DNA of 64,000 nt from Kutzneria sp. CA-103260 (GTDB lineage Bacteria; Actinomycetota; Actinomycetes; Mycobacteriales; Pseudonocardiaceae): positions 4,836,001 through 4,900,000 of the forward strand of contig NZ_CP073318.1 of the NCBI RefSeq assembly GCF_018263855.1, in the 5' to 3' direction. Shown piece by piece: positions 9,936-19,038 of the stretch (the first letter of the stretch is position 1; each line of letters starts with the position of its first letter). Made by a program: the position numbers and the translations under genes. The notes beneath the pieces were generated by a model. The model saw only the letters and a list, made by a program, of their open reading frames with translations, was not told the origin of the DNA and searched no databases.

Positions 9936-10433
9936 TCAGGCGTCCAGCACCTGGCCACGGCGCTGGACCACCGGCGCCAGGGTCGACCAAGGGAAGTTGA
10001 TCCAGCGGTCCGTGTGCCGCCACACGTACTCGCACTTGACGGTGGAGTGGGGCTTCTCGTACACGACGGCGCAGCGGACGTCGGCGACCTTGTCCGCGCA
10101 GAAGTCGCGGACGAGCTTCAGCGTGGCCCCGGTGTCAGCGACGTCGTCGCAGACGAGGACGTTGGCGCCGTGCAGGTCGACGGCGTTGGGCACGGGCGGG
10201 AGCATGACCGGCAGGTCGAGCCGCTGGTCGACGCCGGTGTAGAACTCGACGTTCATCACGTGCAGGTTCTTGACGTCCAGCGCGTAGCCGAGGGCGCCGG
10301 CCACGAAGAGGCCACCGCGAGCGATGGACAGCAGCAGGTCGGGCTCGAAGCCGTCGGCGGCGACCATCTCGGCCAGTTCGCGGCTCGCGGAGCCGAACAG
10401 CTCCCAGGTCAGCACCTCGCGCTGATCGTTCAT
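9936..10433 (-). CDS. Purine-type phosphoribosyltransferase
   Basis: 165 residues with a type I PRTase fold. The PRPP-binding signature is VLVCDDVADTGATL (about residues 97-110) and an upstream substrate loop LLLSIARGGLFVAG precedes it. Related proteins are annotated as xanthine-guanine or hypoxanthine phosphoribosyltransferases; base preference cannot be read from sequence. ATG at 10433 (MNDQREVLTW) is preferred over an upstream start six codons earlier. It is followed almost immediately by the macrodomain gene, suggesting linked nucleotide/ADP-ribose salvage. Confidence 0.82.
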   Translation of the reverse strand: MNDQREVLTWELFGSASRELAEMVAADGFEPDLLLSIARGGLFVAGALGYALDVKNLHVMNVEFYTGVDQRLDLPVMLPPVPNAVDLHGANVLVCDDVADTGATLKLVRDFCADKVADVRCAVVYEKPHSTVKCEYVWRHTDRWINFPWSTLAPVVQRRGQVLDA

Positions 10434-10482
10434 GGGCGCTACCCTATCCACACGGAGACAGTTATAGCTTTACAACTAGATG

Positions 10483-10501
10483 TAAGGTTAGGCTAAGCTG
10501 A
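10483..10501 (+). promoter_or_regulatory. DtxR/IdeR-type iron box
   Basis: TAAGGTTAGGCTAAGCTGA matches the 19-base actinobacterial iron-box consensus TWAGGTWAGSCTWACCTWA at nearly all positions. It lies 4 bases before the siderophore-interacting protein ATG. Iron-loaded IdeR/DmdR would block transcription there. Confidence 0.85.
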
Positions 10502-10505
10502 CCCA

Positions 10506-11234
10506 ATGAGTGCGACCCGTATCCAGGTCCGCCGCAGCGAGCGGATCACCCCCCACATGGTCCGCGTGACCTTCGCCGGCGACGGCCTGGCCGTCGACAA
10601 CGGCTTCACCGACCGCTACGTCAAGCTGCTGTTCCCGGGCGAGGGCGGCTTCCCGGACAACCTCGACGACCTCCCCCGCGACCAGCTGCCGCCCCGCCGC
10701 ACCTACACGATCCGCTCGCACGACGCGGACAGCGGCGAGCTGACGATCGACTTCGTGCACCACGGCGACAGCGGCCTGGCCGGCCCCTGGGCGGCCAGCG
10801 CGAAGCCCGGCGACGAGCTCTACTTCCTCGGCCCGGGCGGCGCCTACGCCCCCGACCCGACGGCGGACTGGCACCTGCTGGTCGGCGACGAGAGCGCGCT
10901 GCCGGCGATCGGCGCGGCCATCGACGCGTTGTCCCCGGCGGCCAACGTGGTCGCGGTGGTCGGCAGCGCCGAGCCGCAGCCGTTCGACCGCGAGGTCCGC
11001 TGGGTCGACCCGGCCGACGTCGTCGACACGGTGCGAGCCCTGACCTTCCCAGCCGGCCGGGTGCACGCCTTCGTGCACGGCGAGATGGGCATGGTCAAGG
11101 AGCTCCGCGGCCACCTGACCGGTGACCGCGGCCTCGACCGCGAGCAGCTGTCGATCTCCGGCTACTGGCGGCGCGGCCTGCACGAGGACGCGTTCCAGGC
11201 GGAGAAGCGCACTACAGCCGGCGCAGCCCGCTGA
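10506..11234 (+). CDS. Siderophore-interacting protein (ferric-siderophore reductase, ViuB/SIP type)
   Basis: 242 residues of the NAD(P)H/FAD-dependent siderophore reductase family, which releases iron from ferric siderophores in the cytoplasm. Seen are the FAD-binding segment PPRRTYTIRSHD (RxYT motif), a GPGGAYAPDP loop, the GDESALPAIGAAID nucleotide site, and a C-terminal ISGYWRRGLHEDAF typical of the family. The iron box immediately upstream implies induction under iron starvation. No siderophore synthesis or transport genes lie beside it. Its 3' end overlaps the DUF742 gene convergently by 23 bases. Confidence 0.93.
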   Translation: MSATRIQVRRSERITPHMVRVTFAGDGLAVDNGFTDRYVKLLFPGEGGFPDNLDDLPRDQLPPRRTYTIRSHDADSGELTIDFVHHGDSGLAGPWAASAKPGDELYFLGPGGAYAPDPTADWHLLVGDESALPAIGAAIDALSPAANVVAVVGSAEPQPFDREVRWVDPADVVDTVRALTFPAGRVHAFVHGEMGMVKELRGHLTGDRGLDREQLSISGYWRRGLHEDAFQAEKRTTAGAAR

Positions 11235-11745
11235 GCACCCGCTCCATCAGCCCCAGGTTGGGCGCGCCGTCGCCGCCGGTGTCGGCGGCGTGCACGAAGA
11301 CCAGGCCCAGGCCGGCCATGTCGCCGACGAGCACCTTGGACACGCCGAGCGGGATCGACAGCAGCGCGGCGATCTCGGCCACCGACCTGGTCTGCGCGCA
11401 CAGCTCGGCGATGGCCCGGTACTCGGCCTGCAGCGGCTCGGTCGTGGTGCTGCCGTGCTCGCTGGTCGAGACCAGGGTCTCGATCTGGAGCGGCACCTCC
11501 GACCGGGTCCGGCCGCCGGTCCACGCGTAGGCGCGCACGATGGCGGCCGACGACTCGTCCTGGTCGGGTACCGGCGCCTGGGCGGGCGCCGGCTGCTCGA
11601 CCGGCCGCTCCGGCTCGGCGTGCCGGCCGTCGGGCTCCCGCCGGCCGCGGCGGCGGGAGCCGCCTCCGCCGTTGAGCGTGAAGCCGTTGAGCACGTCCGC
11701 GAACGTGCTCTCCGCGGGGTCTTCGCCCCAGTCCTCGGTGTTCAT
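11212..11745 (-). CDS. DUF742 protein (conservon CvnC-like)
   Basis: 177 residues. A low-complexity Gly/Arg/Pro-rich first third is followed by the DUF742 domain (IVRAYAWTGGRTRSEVPLQI, later SIPLGVSKVLVGDMAGLGLV), which resembles a winged helix. ATG at 11745 follows the Roadblock gene by 8 bases. In actinomycetes this protein belongs to Cvn operons with a sensor kinase, a Roadblock protein and a Ras-like GTPase. Here no GTPase gene follows: the next gene is the convergent SIP. Confidence 0.92.
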   Translation of the reverse strand: MNTEDWGEDPAESTFADVLNGFTLNGGGGSRRRGRREPDGRHAEPERPVEQPAPAQAPVPDQDESSAAIVRAYAWTGGRTRSEVPLQIETLVSTSEHGSTTTEPLQAEYRAIAELCAQTRSVAEIAALLSIPLGVSKVLVGDMAGLGLVFVHAADTGGDGAPNLGLMERVLSGLRRL

Positions 11746-11753
11746 CTCCACCC

Positions 11754-12197
11754 TCAGACGGGCTGGCTGTCCATGGCCTGCTTGGCGACCCTGAGCTCGC
11801 TGCGCAGTTCGGGCGTGAGCAGCGGTCCGACCTGGTCGACGAGGACCGTCATCTCGTAGGCCACCTGGCCCACATCGCAGTTGGGAGCGGCCAGCACCGC
11901 GAGGCACGAGCCGTCCATGATCGTCATCAGCAACAGGATGCCGCCCTGCATCTCCACCACGGTCCGGCGCACCGGACCGCCGTCGAAGCAGCGCGAGGCT
12001 CCCTGCGTGAGGCTGACCGCGCCGGCCGCGATGGCCGCGACCTGCTCGGCCCGCTCGGCGGGCAACCGCGCGGACGATGTCAGCAACACACCGTCCACGG
12101 ACACGACGACCGCGTGCGCGACACCGGGCACGTGCTCGGCGAAGTTGTTGACCAACCAGCCGAACTGGTTCACCTGCCGCGACTGGGGTGCGGTCAT
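11754..12197 (-). CDS. Roadblock/LC7-domain protein (conservon CvnB-like)
   Basis: 147 residues with a Roadblock/LC7 fold (FGWLVNNFAEHVPGVAHAVV, then VSVDGVLLTSS). Family members act as GTPase-activating or GTPase-binding partners in prokaryotic conservons. The ATG overlaps the sensor kinase stop by four bases, so translation is coupled. The expected GTPase partner is absent from this locus. Confidence 0.93.
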   Translation of the reverse strand: MTAPQSRQVNQFGWLVNNFAEHVPGVAHAVVVSVDGVLLTSSARLPAERAEQVAAIAAGAVSLTQGASRCFDGGPVRRTVVEMQGGILLLMTIMDGSCLAVLAAPNCDVGQVAYEMTVLVDQVGPLLTPELRSELRVAKQAMDSQPV

Positions 12198-15076
12198 GGG
12201 CTCTCCTGCCCCCGTTCGTTCTCACTCGACGCTGCTGCACCAGTGTGGTCCTGACGGATACCAGACTGGTAACTGGCCAGGAAGCCGCGTGTCCGGTTCG
12301 GATCGCGGTGGGCGGCGCCCGCCGCGGGTCCGGCCGCCGGCGCCCCGGTAGCCGGGAACAACCCAGCCTTCGGCACGCGTTTCGGCAGGCCAGCCCCGTT
12401 CTGGACGCCCTGGGGACGAGGCTGCGGCGCGGGTGGCGCCGCCGGCTGCTCGGCCGGCCAGACCGGCTCCGGCGTCGCCGGCGGGGCCGGTTCGGGCGCG
12501 GTGGCGCCCGACGGGTTCACCTGATCGGAGGACTCGATCGCCGGTCCCCCGGACATGTGCTCGAACCAAGCGTAGCTGGTCGGCTCCAGCGAGACCTCCG
12601 GTCGTAGGACGGATTCCTCGTCCTGACGCGGCGGTTTGCTCTCGTCGGCGACGGGTGTGTTGGCGGCGAACCAGCCCGTCGCCCCGTCGGCCGGGACCGG
12701 CGGCTGCACCGTGGGCGGCGGCGTGAAGGTCCGCCGCGGCAGCTCCATCCCCCCGGTCGACAGGACCTCGGGCGGCGTGGGACCGGAGTTCGGCCCGGGA
12801 CGGGGCACCGGCGGACCGGACAGGGCCGGCGGCATGTCCGGCTTGCGCGGCACGCGGCGGGTGGGCAGCGGCGTCGGCGACGGGTCGATCGCCTTCACCA
12901 CGTTCGGCGGCGTGTCCGGCACCACCGGCGCGTTGCGCTCCGGCGGGTCCCACGGCTCGTCCTCGACGCTGTCGCTCGGCCACACCACCTCGTCGATGCG
13001 CTCGATGCGGGTGGTGTCGTCCGGCCCCAGCCGCGGGGCGGGCGGCATGCCGTTCAGCGCGACCTCGCCCGGCGTGCTCAGCGGCCGCTCCCGGTCACCG
13101 CTGCCCCGCACCACCAGCTCGGCCGGCACGGTGACGGAGGCGGTCAGGCCGTCCGCACCGCCGCCGCCCTGCTCGAAGCGGACCCGGAAGGAGTGCCGGC
13201 TGGCCAGCCGACCAACGACGAACAGACCCATCTGGCGGGACACCGGCACCTCGACCGCGGCGCCGGCCGAGACGCGCTTGTTGGCCTCGGCCAGTTCCGT
13301 GTCGCCCATGCCGATGCCCTGGTCCACGACCTGCACGACGATGTCGCCGTTGGTGTCGCGGTGGCTGTCCACGGTGACCTGGGTGTCCGGCCGGGAGAAG
13401 GCGGTGGCGTTGTCCAGCAGCTCGGCGATCAGGCGGACCAGGTCGCCGGCGGCGTAGCCGACGACGGTGGCGGTCGGCGCCGAGCGGACCACCGCGCGCT
13501 GGTAGTGCTCGATCTCGGAGACAGCCGCCCGCAGCACGTCGCCCAGCGGCAGCGGCTTGGTGAACCGGCGGGACAGGTCCAGGCCCGAGAGCACCATCAG
13601 GTTCTCGTTGTTGCGCCGCATGCGGGTGGCCAGGTGGTCCAGCTTGAACAGGTTGGCCAGCTGCTCGGGGTTCTCCTCGTGCCGCTCCAGCTGCTCCATC
13701 AGGCGCAGCTGCCGTTCCACCAGACCCTGGCTGCGCCGGGACAGGTTGACGAAGATGTTGCCCAGGTTGCTGCGCAGGCTGGCCTGCTCGGCCGCGGACT
13801 TGACGGCCTGGCCGTGCACCTCGTCGAAGGCCCGGGCCACCTGGCCGAACTCCTCGGTGGTGTACACCGGCACCGGGTCGATGCGCACGTCCTCGCCGCG
13901 GCCCTCGCGGATCTTGGCCACCGCCTCGGGCAGCCGGCGGGAGGCGACGTCGAGGGCGGTGCGCCGCAGCACGCCCAGCGAGCCCAGCAGGTAGCGGCCG
14001 ACGACCAGGCCGACGCCGCCGGCCAGCAGCACCGTCACGACCAGCACCACGGACTCGAGGCCGGCCCGGTCGCTGCTGCCCTCCTGCAGGGCGGTCGCGG
14101 TGTCGCGGACCTGCCCGGCCAGGCCGGTGGCGACCTTGTTGACCAGCGTCACGGTGGCGTCCGAGGTGCGGTTCCACTCGTCCAGCGGGATGGTCAGCCC
14201 GCCGGTGGCGGGGGCGTTGTGCACGCCGCCGGTCTTCTTGGCCGCGTTCTGGGCCGGGGCGGCCTGGCCGACCGGCTGGGTGCTGGCGAAGTCGAGCAGC
14301 TGCCGCCGGGTGCCGACGTCGACGCCGGACACCGTCTGCTGGAACGCCTGCTGCCACTCGGGCGAGGCCACCGCCTGGAAGTTGGCCACGTTGTCGTCGT
14401 AGCGGGTCGCGGAGGCGGCCAGCATCTTGGCCTCGGCGTCGATCAGGTGGCCGCGGGCGATGCCGACCAGCACCACCGCCTGCTCCAGCCGGATCTGCTC
14501 CTGTGCGCCCTCCAGGTCCAGCAGCGCGGTCGCCGGGCTGGACAGCGACGGGTCGCCCAGCTGCACCACCAGGGCCTGGTCGAAGTTCAGGGCGGTCTCG
14601 ATGACCTGGGTGTACGCCGACACGGCGTCGGTGTCGGCGTCGCTGGACTGCTCGACCGGACGGCGGATGGCCGGCAGCTGGCCGAGGTTGAGCTGCAGGT
14701 CGTTGAACCACGCCGAGGAGGCCGCGGACAGTCCGACCGTGCGGTGGGCGGCGTCGGCGACCTTGGCCGCCGCGTCGTCGACGTTCTTGGCCTGCGCGTG
14801 GAACGCGGCGACGCCCTGGGTCGGCACCTGCGCGGCCAGCGTGCGCTCACGCTGCAGCTGCGCGGTCAGCGGAGTCAGGGAGTCACGCAGCGCGATCACT
14901 CGCTGAATGGTGAGGTACTGGTCCGCCTGGCCGATCTCGCTGCGCACCTGGAGAAAGCCGAGGGTGACCGCGACGACCACCGGCACCACCAGCACCGCGG
15001 CCAGTTTCACCAGCACCGGCCAGTTGCGCCACCGGGCGACCGTGTGCCACCACGGACCCGGGCTGGGCTGAACCAC
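12194..15076 (-). CDS. Nitrate/nitrite-sensor-like histidine kinase (conservon CvnA-like)
   Basis: A 960-residue membrane sensor kinase. The first transmembrane segment (VKLAAVLVVPVVVAVTLGF) lies near residues 22-42, then an extracellular helical NIT-type sensor of about 280 residues, and a second membrane segment near 345-367 (VLLAGGVGLVVGRYLLG). A HAMP-like linker, a phosphoacceptor helix with LDHLATR (His about 481) and a HATPase domain (ELLDNATAFS, VVDQGIGMGD) follow. The last 300 residues are Pro-rich and disordered, typical for CvnA. No response regulator is nearby. It heads the three-gene conservon. Confidence 0.93.
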   Translation of the reverse strand: MVQPSPGPWWHTVARWRNWPVLVKLAAVLVVPVVVAVTLGFLQVRSEIGQADQYLTIQRVIALRDSLTPLTAQLQRERTLAAQVPTQGVAAFHAQAKNVDDAAAKVADAAHRTVGLSAASSAWFNDLQLNLGQLPAIRRPVEQSSDADTDAVSAYTQVIETALNFDQALVVQLGDPSLSSPATALLDLEGAQEQIRLEQAVVLVGIARGHLIDAEAKMLAASATRYDDNVANFQAVASPEWQQAFQQTVSGVDVGTRRQLLDFASTQPVGQAAPAQNAAKKTGGVHNAPATGGLTIPLDEWNRTSDATVTLVNKVATGLAGQVRDTATALQEGSSDRAGLESVVLVVTVLLAGGVGLVVGRYLLGSLGVLRRTALDVASRRLPEAVAKIREGRGEDVRIDPVPVYTTEEFGQVARAFDEVHGQAVKSAAEQASLRSNLGNIFVNLSRRSQGLVERQLRLMEQLERHEENPEQLANLFKLDHLATRMRRNNENLMVLSGLDLSRRFTKPLPLGDVLRAAVSEIEHYQRAVVRSAPTATVVGYAAGDLVRLIAELLDNATAFSRPDTQVTVDSHRDTNGDIVVQVVDQGIGMGDTELAEANKRVSAGAAVEVPVSRQMGLFVVGRLASRHSFRVRFEQGGGGADGLTASVTVPAELVVRGSGDRERPLSTPGEVALNGMPPAPRLGPDDTTRIERIDEVVWPSDSVEDEPWDPPERNAPVVPDTPPNVVKAIDPSPTPLPTRRVPRKPDMPPALSGPPVPRPGPNSGPTPPEVLSTGGMELPRRTFTPPPTVQPPVPADGATGWFAANTPVADESKPPRQDEESVLRPEVSLEPTSYAWFEHMSGGPAIESSDQVNPSGATAPEPAPPATPEPVWPAEQPAAPPAPQPRPQGVQNGAGLPKRVPKAGLFPATGAPAAGPAAGAAHRDPNRTRGFLASYQSGIRQDHTGAAASSENERGQESP

Positions 15077-15369
15077 GATACGTCCTTCCTCAGGTTCTGG
15101 TGCGGGGCGCGGGTAAGTATCGCACCGGAAACCTCCGGCTTCCCCTTTGCTCGGTTGTCTGCCGATAAGGGAAACGCGTTACGGTCGTCCGGCCGCTGCT
15201 GGGGTGTACTCCAGGCCGAATTCCGCTGTCAAGGCCGACACGTCAGCCCGGGTGCTCCCGGCCGCCGGATTGGACCGCCCGCCCGCGGCCGGCCTGCGGT
15301 TGACTCCGTTCACGCCCCCGTTAGAGTTGGCCCACTTTCTTCAACGTGTCGGCTCGCCCTGGAGGACAG
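15077..15369. other. Intergenic region between divergent kinase and DUF485/symporter operons
   Basis: About 290 bases containing the two divergent promoters. A GGAGGA ribosome site directly precedes the DUF485 GTG. No convincing palindrome, small gene or riboswitch was seen. Confidence 0.5.
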
Positions 15370-15762
15370 GTGACCACAGCGTCGACTACGGGTCGGCACG
15401 CGGCGGTCGAACCGGAGCAGCAGGTTTTCGGTGGTCGGCCGGCCGCTCCGGGGCGGCCGGACTTCGAGGCCATCCAGGAGACTCCGGAGTTCGCCGAGCT
15501 ACGCCGCCGACTGCGCCGGTTCATCTTCCCGATGACCGGGCTGTTCCTGGTCTGGTACCTCACTTATGTGCTGCTGTCGGCGTATGCCCACGCGTTCATG
15601 GCTCAGCAGGTTTTCGGACTGGTCAACGTCGGCCTGCTGCTCGGCCTGGCCCAGTTCGTCTCAACGGTGTTGATCACGTTGGCGTACAACAGGTTCGCCC
15701 GAAAGCGAATTGACCCGCAGGTGGCCCTGATCCGCGCGCACGCCGGGGTGGAGAACAAGTGA
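15370..15762 (+). CDS. DUF485 family membrane protein
   Basis: 130 residues with a hydrophilic N-terminal 60 residues and two membrane helices (FPMTGLFLVWYLTYVLLSAY and VNVGLLLGLAQFVSTVLITL). DUF485 (YjcH-like) proteins are regularly encoded directly before acetate/cation symporters. The GTG start is supported by GGAGGA four bases before it. The stop overlaps the symporter GTG by four bases, strongly implying coupled synthesis with the transporter. Confidence 0.92.
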   Translation: MTTASTTGRHAAVEPEQQVFGGRPAAPGRPDFEAIQETPEFAELRRRLRRFIFPMTGLFLVWYLTYVLLSAYAHAFMAQQVFGLVNVGLLLGLAQFVSTVLITLAYNRFARKRIDPQVALIRAHAGVENK

Positions 15763-17345
15763 AGGTGCTGGCGGACGGGACCGCGACCGGTAACCCGCTG
15801 ATCAACCTGGGCGTCTTCGTGCTGTTCGCGGCGGCGACGCTCTACATCGTCTACCGGGTCAGCAGCGGCAACGCGACCACCTCGGACTACTACGCGGCCG
15901 GCGGCGCCTTCACCGGCGCGCAGAACGGGATCGCGCTGTCCGGCGACTTCCTGTCGGCCGCCTCGTTCCTGGGCATCGCCGGCGGCATCGCGGTGCACGG
16001 CTACGACGGCTTCCTGTACTCGGTGGGCTGGGTGGTGGCCTGGCTGGTCGGGCTGCTGCTGATCGGCGAGATGATGCGCAACACCGGCCGGTTCACCATG
16101 GGCGACGTGGTGGCGTTCCGGATGCGGCAGCGCCCGGTGCGCGCCGCGGCCGCCATCTCCACGCTGGTCATCTCGTTCTTCTACATGCTGGCCCAGATGG
16201 CCGGCGCCGGCGGCCTGGTGGCGCTGCTGCTCAACGTCACCGACCGGGCCGGGCAGTCGCTGGTGATCGTGGTCGTCGGCGCCATCATGATCTTCTACGT
16301 GCTGGTCGGCGGCATGAAGGGCACCACCTGGGTGCAGATCATCAAGGCCGTCCTGCTGCTGCTGTGCGTGACCCTGATCAGCGTGTTCATGCTGGGCAAG
16401 TTCGGCTTCGACTTCTCCTCGATCCTGGACCGGGCCACCCAGAACAACAAGCTGGGCACCGCGATCCTCGGGCCGGGGGCGCAGTACGGCAAGAACGAGC
16501 TGGACTTCGTGTCCCTGGCGCTGGCGCTGGTGCTGGGCATCTGCAGCCTGCCGCACGTGCTGATGCGGTTCTACACGGTGCCCGACGCCAAGCAGGCCCG
16601 CCGCTCGGTGGTGTGGGCGATCTGGACGATGTTCGTGTTCTACCTGTGCACGCTGGTCGTCGGCTACGGCTCGGCCGCGCTGGTCGGCTCGGACGCCATC
16701 CTGCACGCGCCCGGCGGCGAGAACTCGGCCGCGCCGCTGCTGGCCTTCCGGGTCGGCGGGGCGGTCCTGCTGGGCATCGTGTCGGCGGTCGCGTTCGCCA
16801 CCATTCTCGCCGTGGTCGCCGGCCTCACCCTGGCCGCCTCGGCCTCGTTCGCGCACGACGTGTACGCCAACATCATCAAGCACGGCAAGGCCGATCCACG
16901 GCGCGAGGTGCGGGTGGCGCGGCTGACCGCGGTCGCCATCGGCGCGCTGGCCATCATCGGCGGCATCGCCGCCAACGGCCAGAACGTCGCCTTCCTGGTG
17001 GCGCTGGCGCTGGCCCTGGCCGCCTCGGCCAACCTGTCCACCATCCTGTTCGCGCTGTTCTGGAAGCGCTTCAACACCACCGGCACGCTGTCCAGCATCT
17101 ACGGCGGCCTCGGCTCCTGCCTGGTGCTGATCGCGTTCTCCCCGGTGCTGTCCGGCGCGCCGACCTCGCTGATCCCGTCGATGGACTTCCACTGGTTCCC
17201 GCTGAGCAATCCCGGGATCGTCTCCATCCCGTTCTCGTTCCTGTGCGGCATCGTCGGCACGTTCGTCGGCAGCCGCAAGAGCGACCCGGGCAAGCAGGCC
17301 GAGATGGAGGTCCGGGCGCTGACCGGCATCGGCTCCCGCACCTGA
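15759..17345 (+). CDS. actP: Cation/acetate symporter (SSS family, ActP-like)
   Basis: A 528-residue sodium:solute symporter with about 13 membrane helices. Characteristic segments include SDYYAAGGAFTGAQNGIALS, GDFLSAASFLGIAGGIAVHG and the LPHVLMRFYTVPDAK motif, diagnostic of the ActP branch that takes up acetate and other short-chain monocarboxylates. Its GTG overlaps the DUF485 stop. A strong terminator hairpin follows 20 bases after the stop. The substrate is inferred from family similarity. Confidence 0.92.
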   Translation: MKVLADGTATGNPLINLGVFVLFAAATLYIVYRVSSGNATTSDYYAAGGAFTGAQNGIALSGDFLSAASFLGIAGGIAVHGYDGFLYSVGWVVAWLVGLLLIGEMMRNTGRFTMGDVVAFRMRQRPVRAAAAISTLVISFFYMLAQMAGAGGLVALLLNVTDRAGQSLVIVVVGAIMIFYVLVGGMKGTTWVQIIKAVLLLLCVTLISVFMLGKFGFDFSSILDRATQNNKLGTAILGPGAQYGKNELDFVSLALALVLGICSLPHVLMRFYTVPDAKQARRSVVWAIWTMFVFYLCTLVVGYGSAALVGSDAILHAPGGENSAAPLLAFRVGGAVLLGIVSAVAFATILAVVAGLTLAASASFAHDVYANIIKHGKADPRREVRVARLTAVAIGALAIIGGIAANGQNVAFLVALALALAASANLSTILFALFWKRFNTTGTLSSIYGGLGSCLVLIAFSPVLSGAPTSLIPSMDFHWFPLSNPGIVSIPFSFLCGIVGTFVGSRKSDPGKQAEMEVRALTGIGSRT

Positions 17346-17364
17346 CCGCGTTCCCCGTCCACCT

Positions 17365-17395
17365 GTGAGGGCCCCGCCGTCGGCGGGGCCCTCAC
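17365..17395 (+). terminator. Rho-independent-type hairpin after the symporter gene
   Basis: Perfect GC-rich inverted repeat: GTGAGGGCCCCGCCG at 17365-17379 pairs with 17381-17395, giving a 13-base stem with a 5-base loop. The sequence after it is only mildly T-rich, as is common in high-GC actinobacteria. Confidence 0.85.
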
Positions 17396-17442
17396 TCGTT
17401 CGGCCCCTCGTGACGCAACCAAGCGTTTGCTAGGTTTTGCCC

Positions 17443-18516
17443 ATGATTGCCACGGTTGTCTGGGGCACAGGCAACGTCGGTCGCGCGGCCATTCGGGCCG
17501 TGGCCGCCCACCCGGCGCTGAAGCTCACGGCGGTGCTCGTGCACGACCCGGCCAAGGTCGGCCGGGACGCGGGCGAGCTGGCCGGGCTGGACGTCGAGCT
17601 GGGCGTAGCCGCGACGGACGACATCGACGCGGTGCTGGCCACGGGGCCACGGGCGATCGTGTACGCGGCCTCGGGCGACGTCCGGGGACTCGAAGCGCTC
17701 GCGGATCTTGTGAAGGCGGTCGAGTCCGGGGCGGTGGTGGTCACTCCCTCGCTGTATCCGCTCTACGACCACCGCAACGCGCCGGCCGAGCTGCGCGACC
17801 CGATCCTGGCGGCGATCAAGTCGGGCGGTGGGTCGCTGTTCGTGTCCGGAGTGGATCCGGGCTGGGGCAACGACGTGCTGCCGCTGCTGATCAGTGGCCT
17901 GGGCAGCACCGTGGACGTGATCCGCTGCCAGGAGATCTTCGACTACTCCACCTACGAGCAGCCCGACTCGGTCCGCTACCTCGTCGGTATGGGCCAGCCC
18001 ATGGACTACCAGGCGCCGATGCTGATGGCGACGGTGCCGACGATGGTGTGGGGCGGCCAGATCCGGATGATGGCCCGGGCGCTGGGCGTGGAGCTGGACG
18101 AGATCCGGGAGACGATGGACCGTCGCCCGCTGGACGCAGGCGTGACCACCAGGACCATGGGCGAGTTCGAGGCCGGCACCCAGGGTGCGGTCCGGTTCGA
18201 GGTGCAGGGCATCGTCAACGGCGCGGCCCGCATCGTCATCGAGCACGTCACCCGCATCCATTCGTCCTGCGCCCCGGACTGGCCGCAGCCGCCCAGCGGC
18301 GACGGCGCGCACCGGGTGATCATCGAGGGCCGGCCGCGCATCGAGGTCACCATCGAGGCGACCGACGAGAGCGAGAACCGCTCGGCCGGCGGCAACGCCA
18401 CCGCGGTGGGCCGGCTGGTCAACGCCATCGACTGGCTGGTCGAGGCCGAGCCCGGTCTGTACGACGCGCTCGACGTGCCGCTGCGGCCGGCCGTCGGCAA
18501 ACTCGGCCGCCCCTGA
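17443..18516 (+). CDS. Dihydrodipicolinate-reductase-like NAD(P)-dependent dehydrogenase
   Basis: 357 residues with an N-terminal Rossmann fold (VVWGTGNVGRAAIRAVAAHP) and a C-terminal alpha/beta domain. It resembles the DapB-like family that includes 2,4-diaminopentanoate dehydrogenase and uncharacterised actinobacterial homologues often found in steroid or lipid catabolic loci. The substrate is unknown. ATG at 17443 is preferred to a TTG two codons upstream. The next gene, a CMD protein, follows by 22 bases in the same direction and is probably co-transcribed. Confidence 0.75.
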   Translation: MIATVVWGTGNVGRAAIRAVAAHPALKLTAVLVHDPAKVGRDAGELAGLDVELGVAATDDIDAVLATGPRAIVYAASGDVRGLEALADLVKAVESGAVVVTPSLYPLYDHRNAPAELRDPILAAIKSGGGSLFVSGVDPGWGNDVLPLLISGLGSTVDVIRCQEIFDYSTYEQPDSVRYLVGMGQPMDYQAPMLMATVPTMVWGGQIRMMARALGVELDEIRETMDRRPLDAGVTTRTMGEFEAGTQGAVRFEVQGIVNGAARIVIEHVTRIHSSCAPDWPQPPSGDGAHRVIIEGRPRIEVTIEATDESENRSAGGNATAVGRLVNAIDWLVEAEPGLYDALDVPLRPAVGKLGRP

Positions 18517-18538
18517 CTGTCCGGAAAGGACGTTCGCG

Positions 18539-19018
18539 ATGAACATCGACATCCCGGCGGGCAAGGACGCGATCGGCTACGTGTGGGGCGAGATGGTGCC
18601 CGGTATCGGGACCGCGGCCGCCAACTTCTCGCTGTCGGTGTACCAGCACACCACGTTGGGGCTGCGGGAGTTCGAGGCCGCGCGGCTGCGGATCGCCCAG
18701 ATCAACGGGTGTCTGTTCTGCCTGGACTGGCGGACCGACCGGGACGGCGCGAAGGTCGAGGAGGAGTTCGCCCAGGCGGTGACCGAGTGGCGCACCACCG
18801 AGGCCTTCGACGAGCGAACCCGGCTGGCCGCCGAGTACGCCGAGCGGTACGCCCTGGACCACCACAACATCGACGAGGCGTTCTGGACGCGGATGTCCGA
18901 GCACTACAGCCAGCAGGAGATCGTGGAGCTGAGCATGAGCATCGGCTCCTGGCTGGCGTTCGGGCGGCTCAACCACGTGCTGGGCATCGACGCGGTGTGC
19001 GTGCTGCCGGGGCACTGA
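18539..19018 (+). CDS. Carboxymuconolactone decarboxylase (AhpD-like) family protein
   Basis: 159 residues of the CMD/AhpD fold. The redox-type CxxC motif is present as NGCLFCLDWR (about residues 58-67), which points to the AhpD-like peroxidase or thiol-disulfide branch rather than the true lactone decarboxylase. A second helical segment, LSMSIGSWLAFGRLNHVLGI, is family-typical. GGAAAGGA precedes the ATG. It probably forms an operon with the preceding reductase. Physiological partner not known. Confidence 0.85.
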   Translation: MNIDIPAGKDAIGYVWGEMVPGIGTAAANFSLSVYQHTTLGLREFEAARLRIAQINGCLFCLDWRTDRDGAKVEEEFAQAVTEWRTTEAFDERTRLAAEYAERYALDHHNIDEAFWTRMSEHYSQQEIVELSMSIGSWLAFGRLNHVLGIDAVCVLPGH

Positions 19019-19038
19019 CCGGGCCCCGGCAGCCGCCG

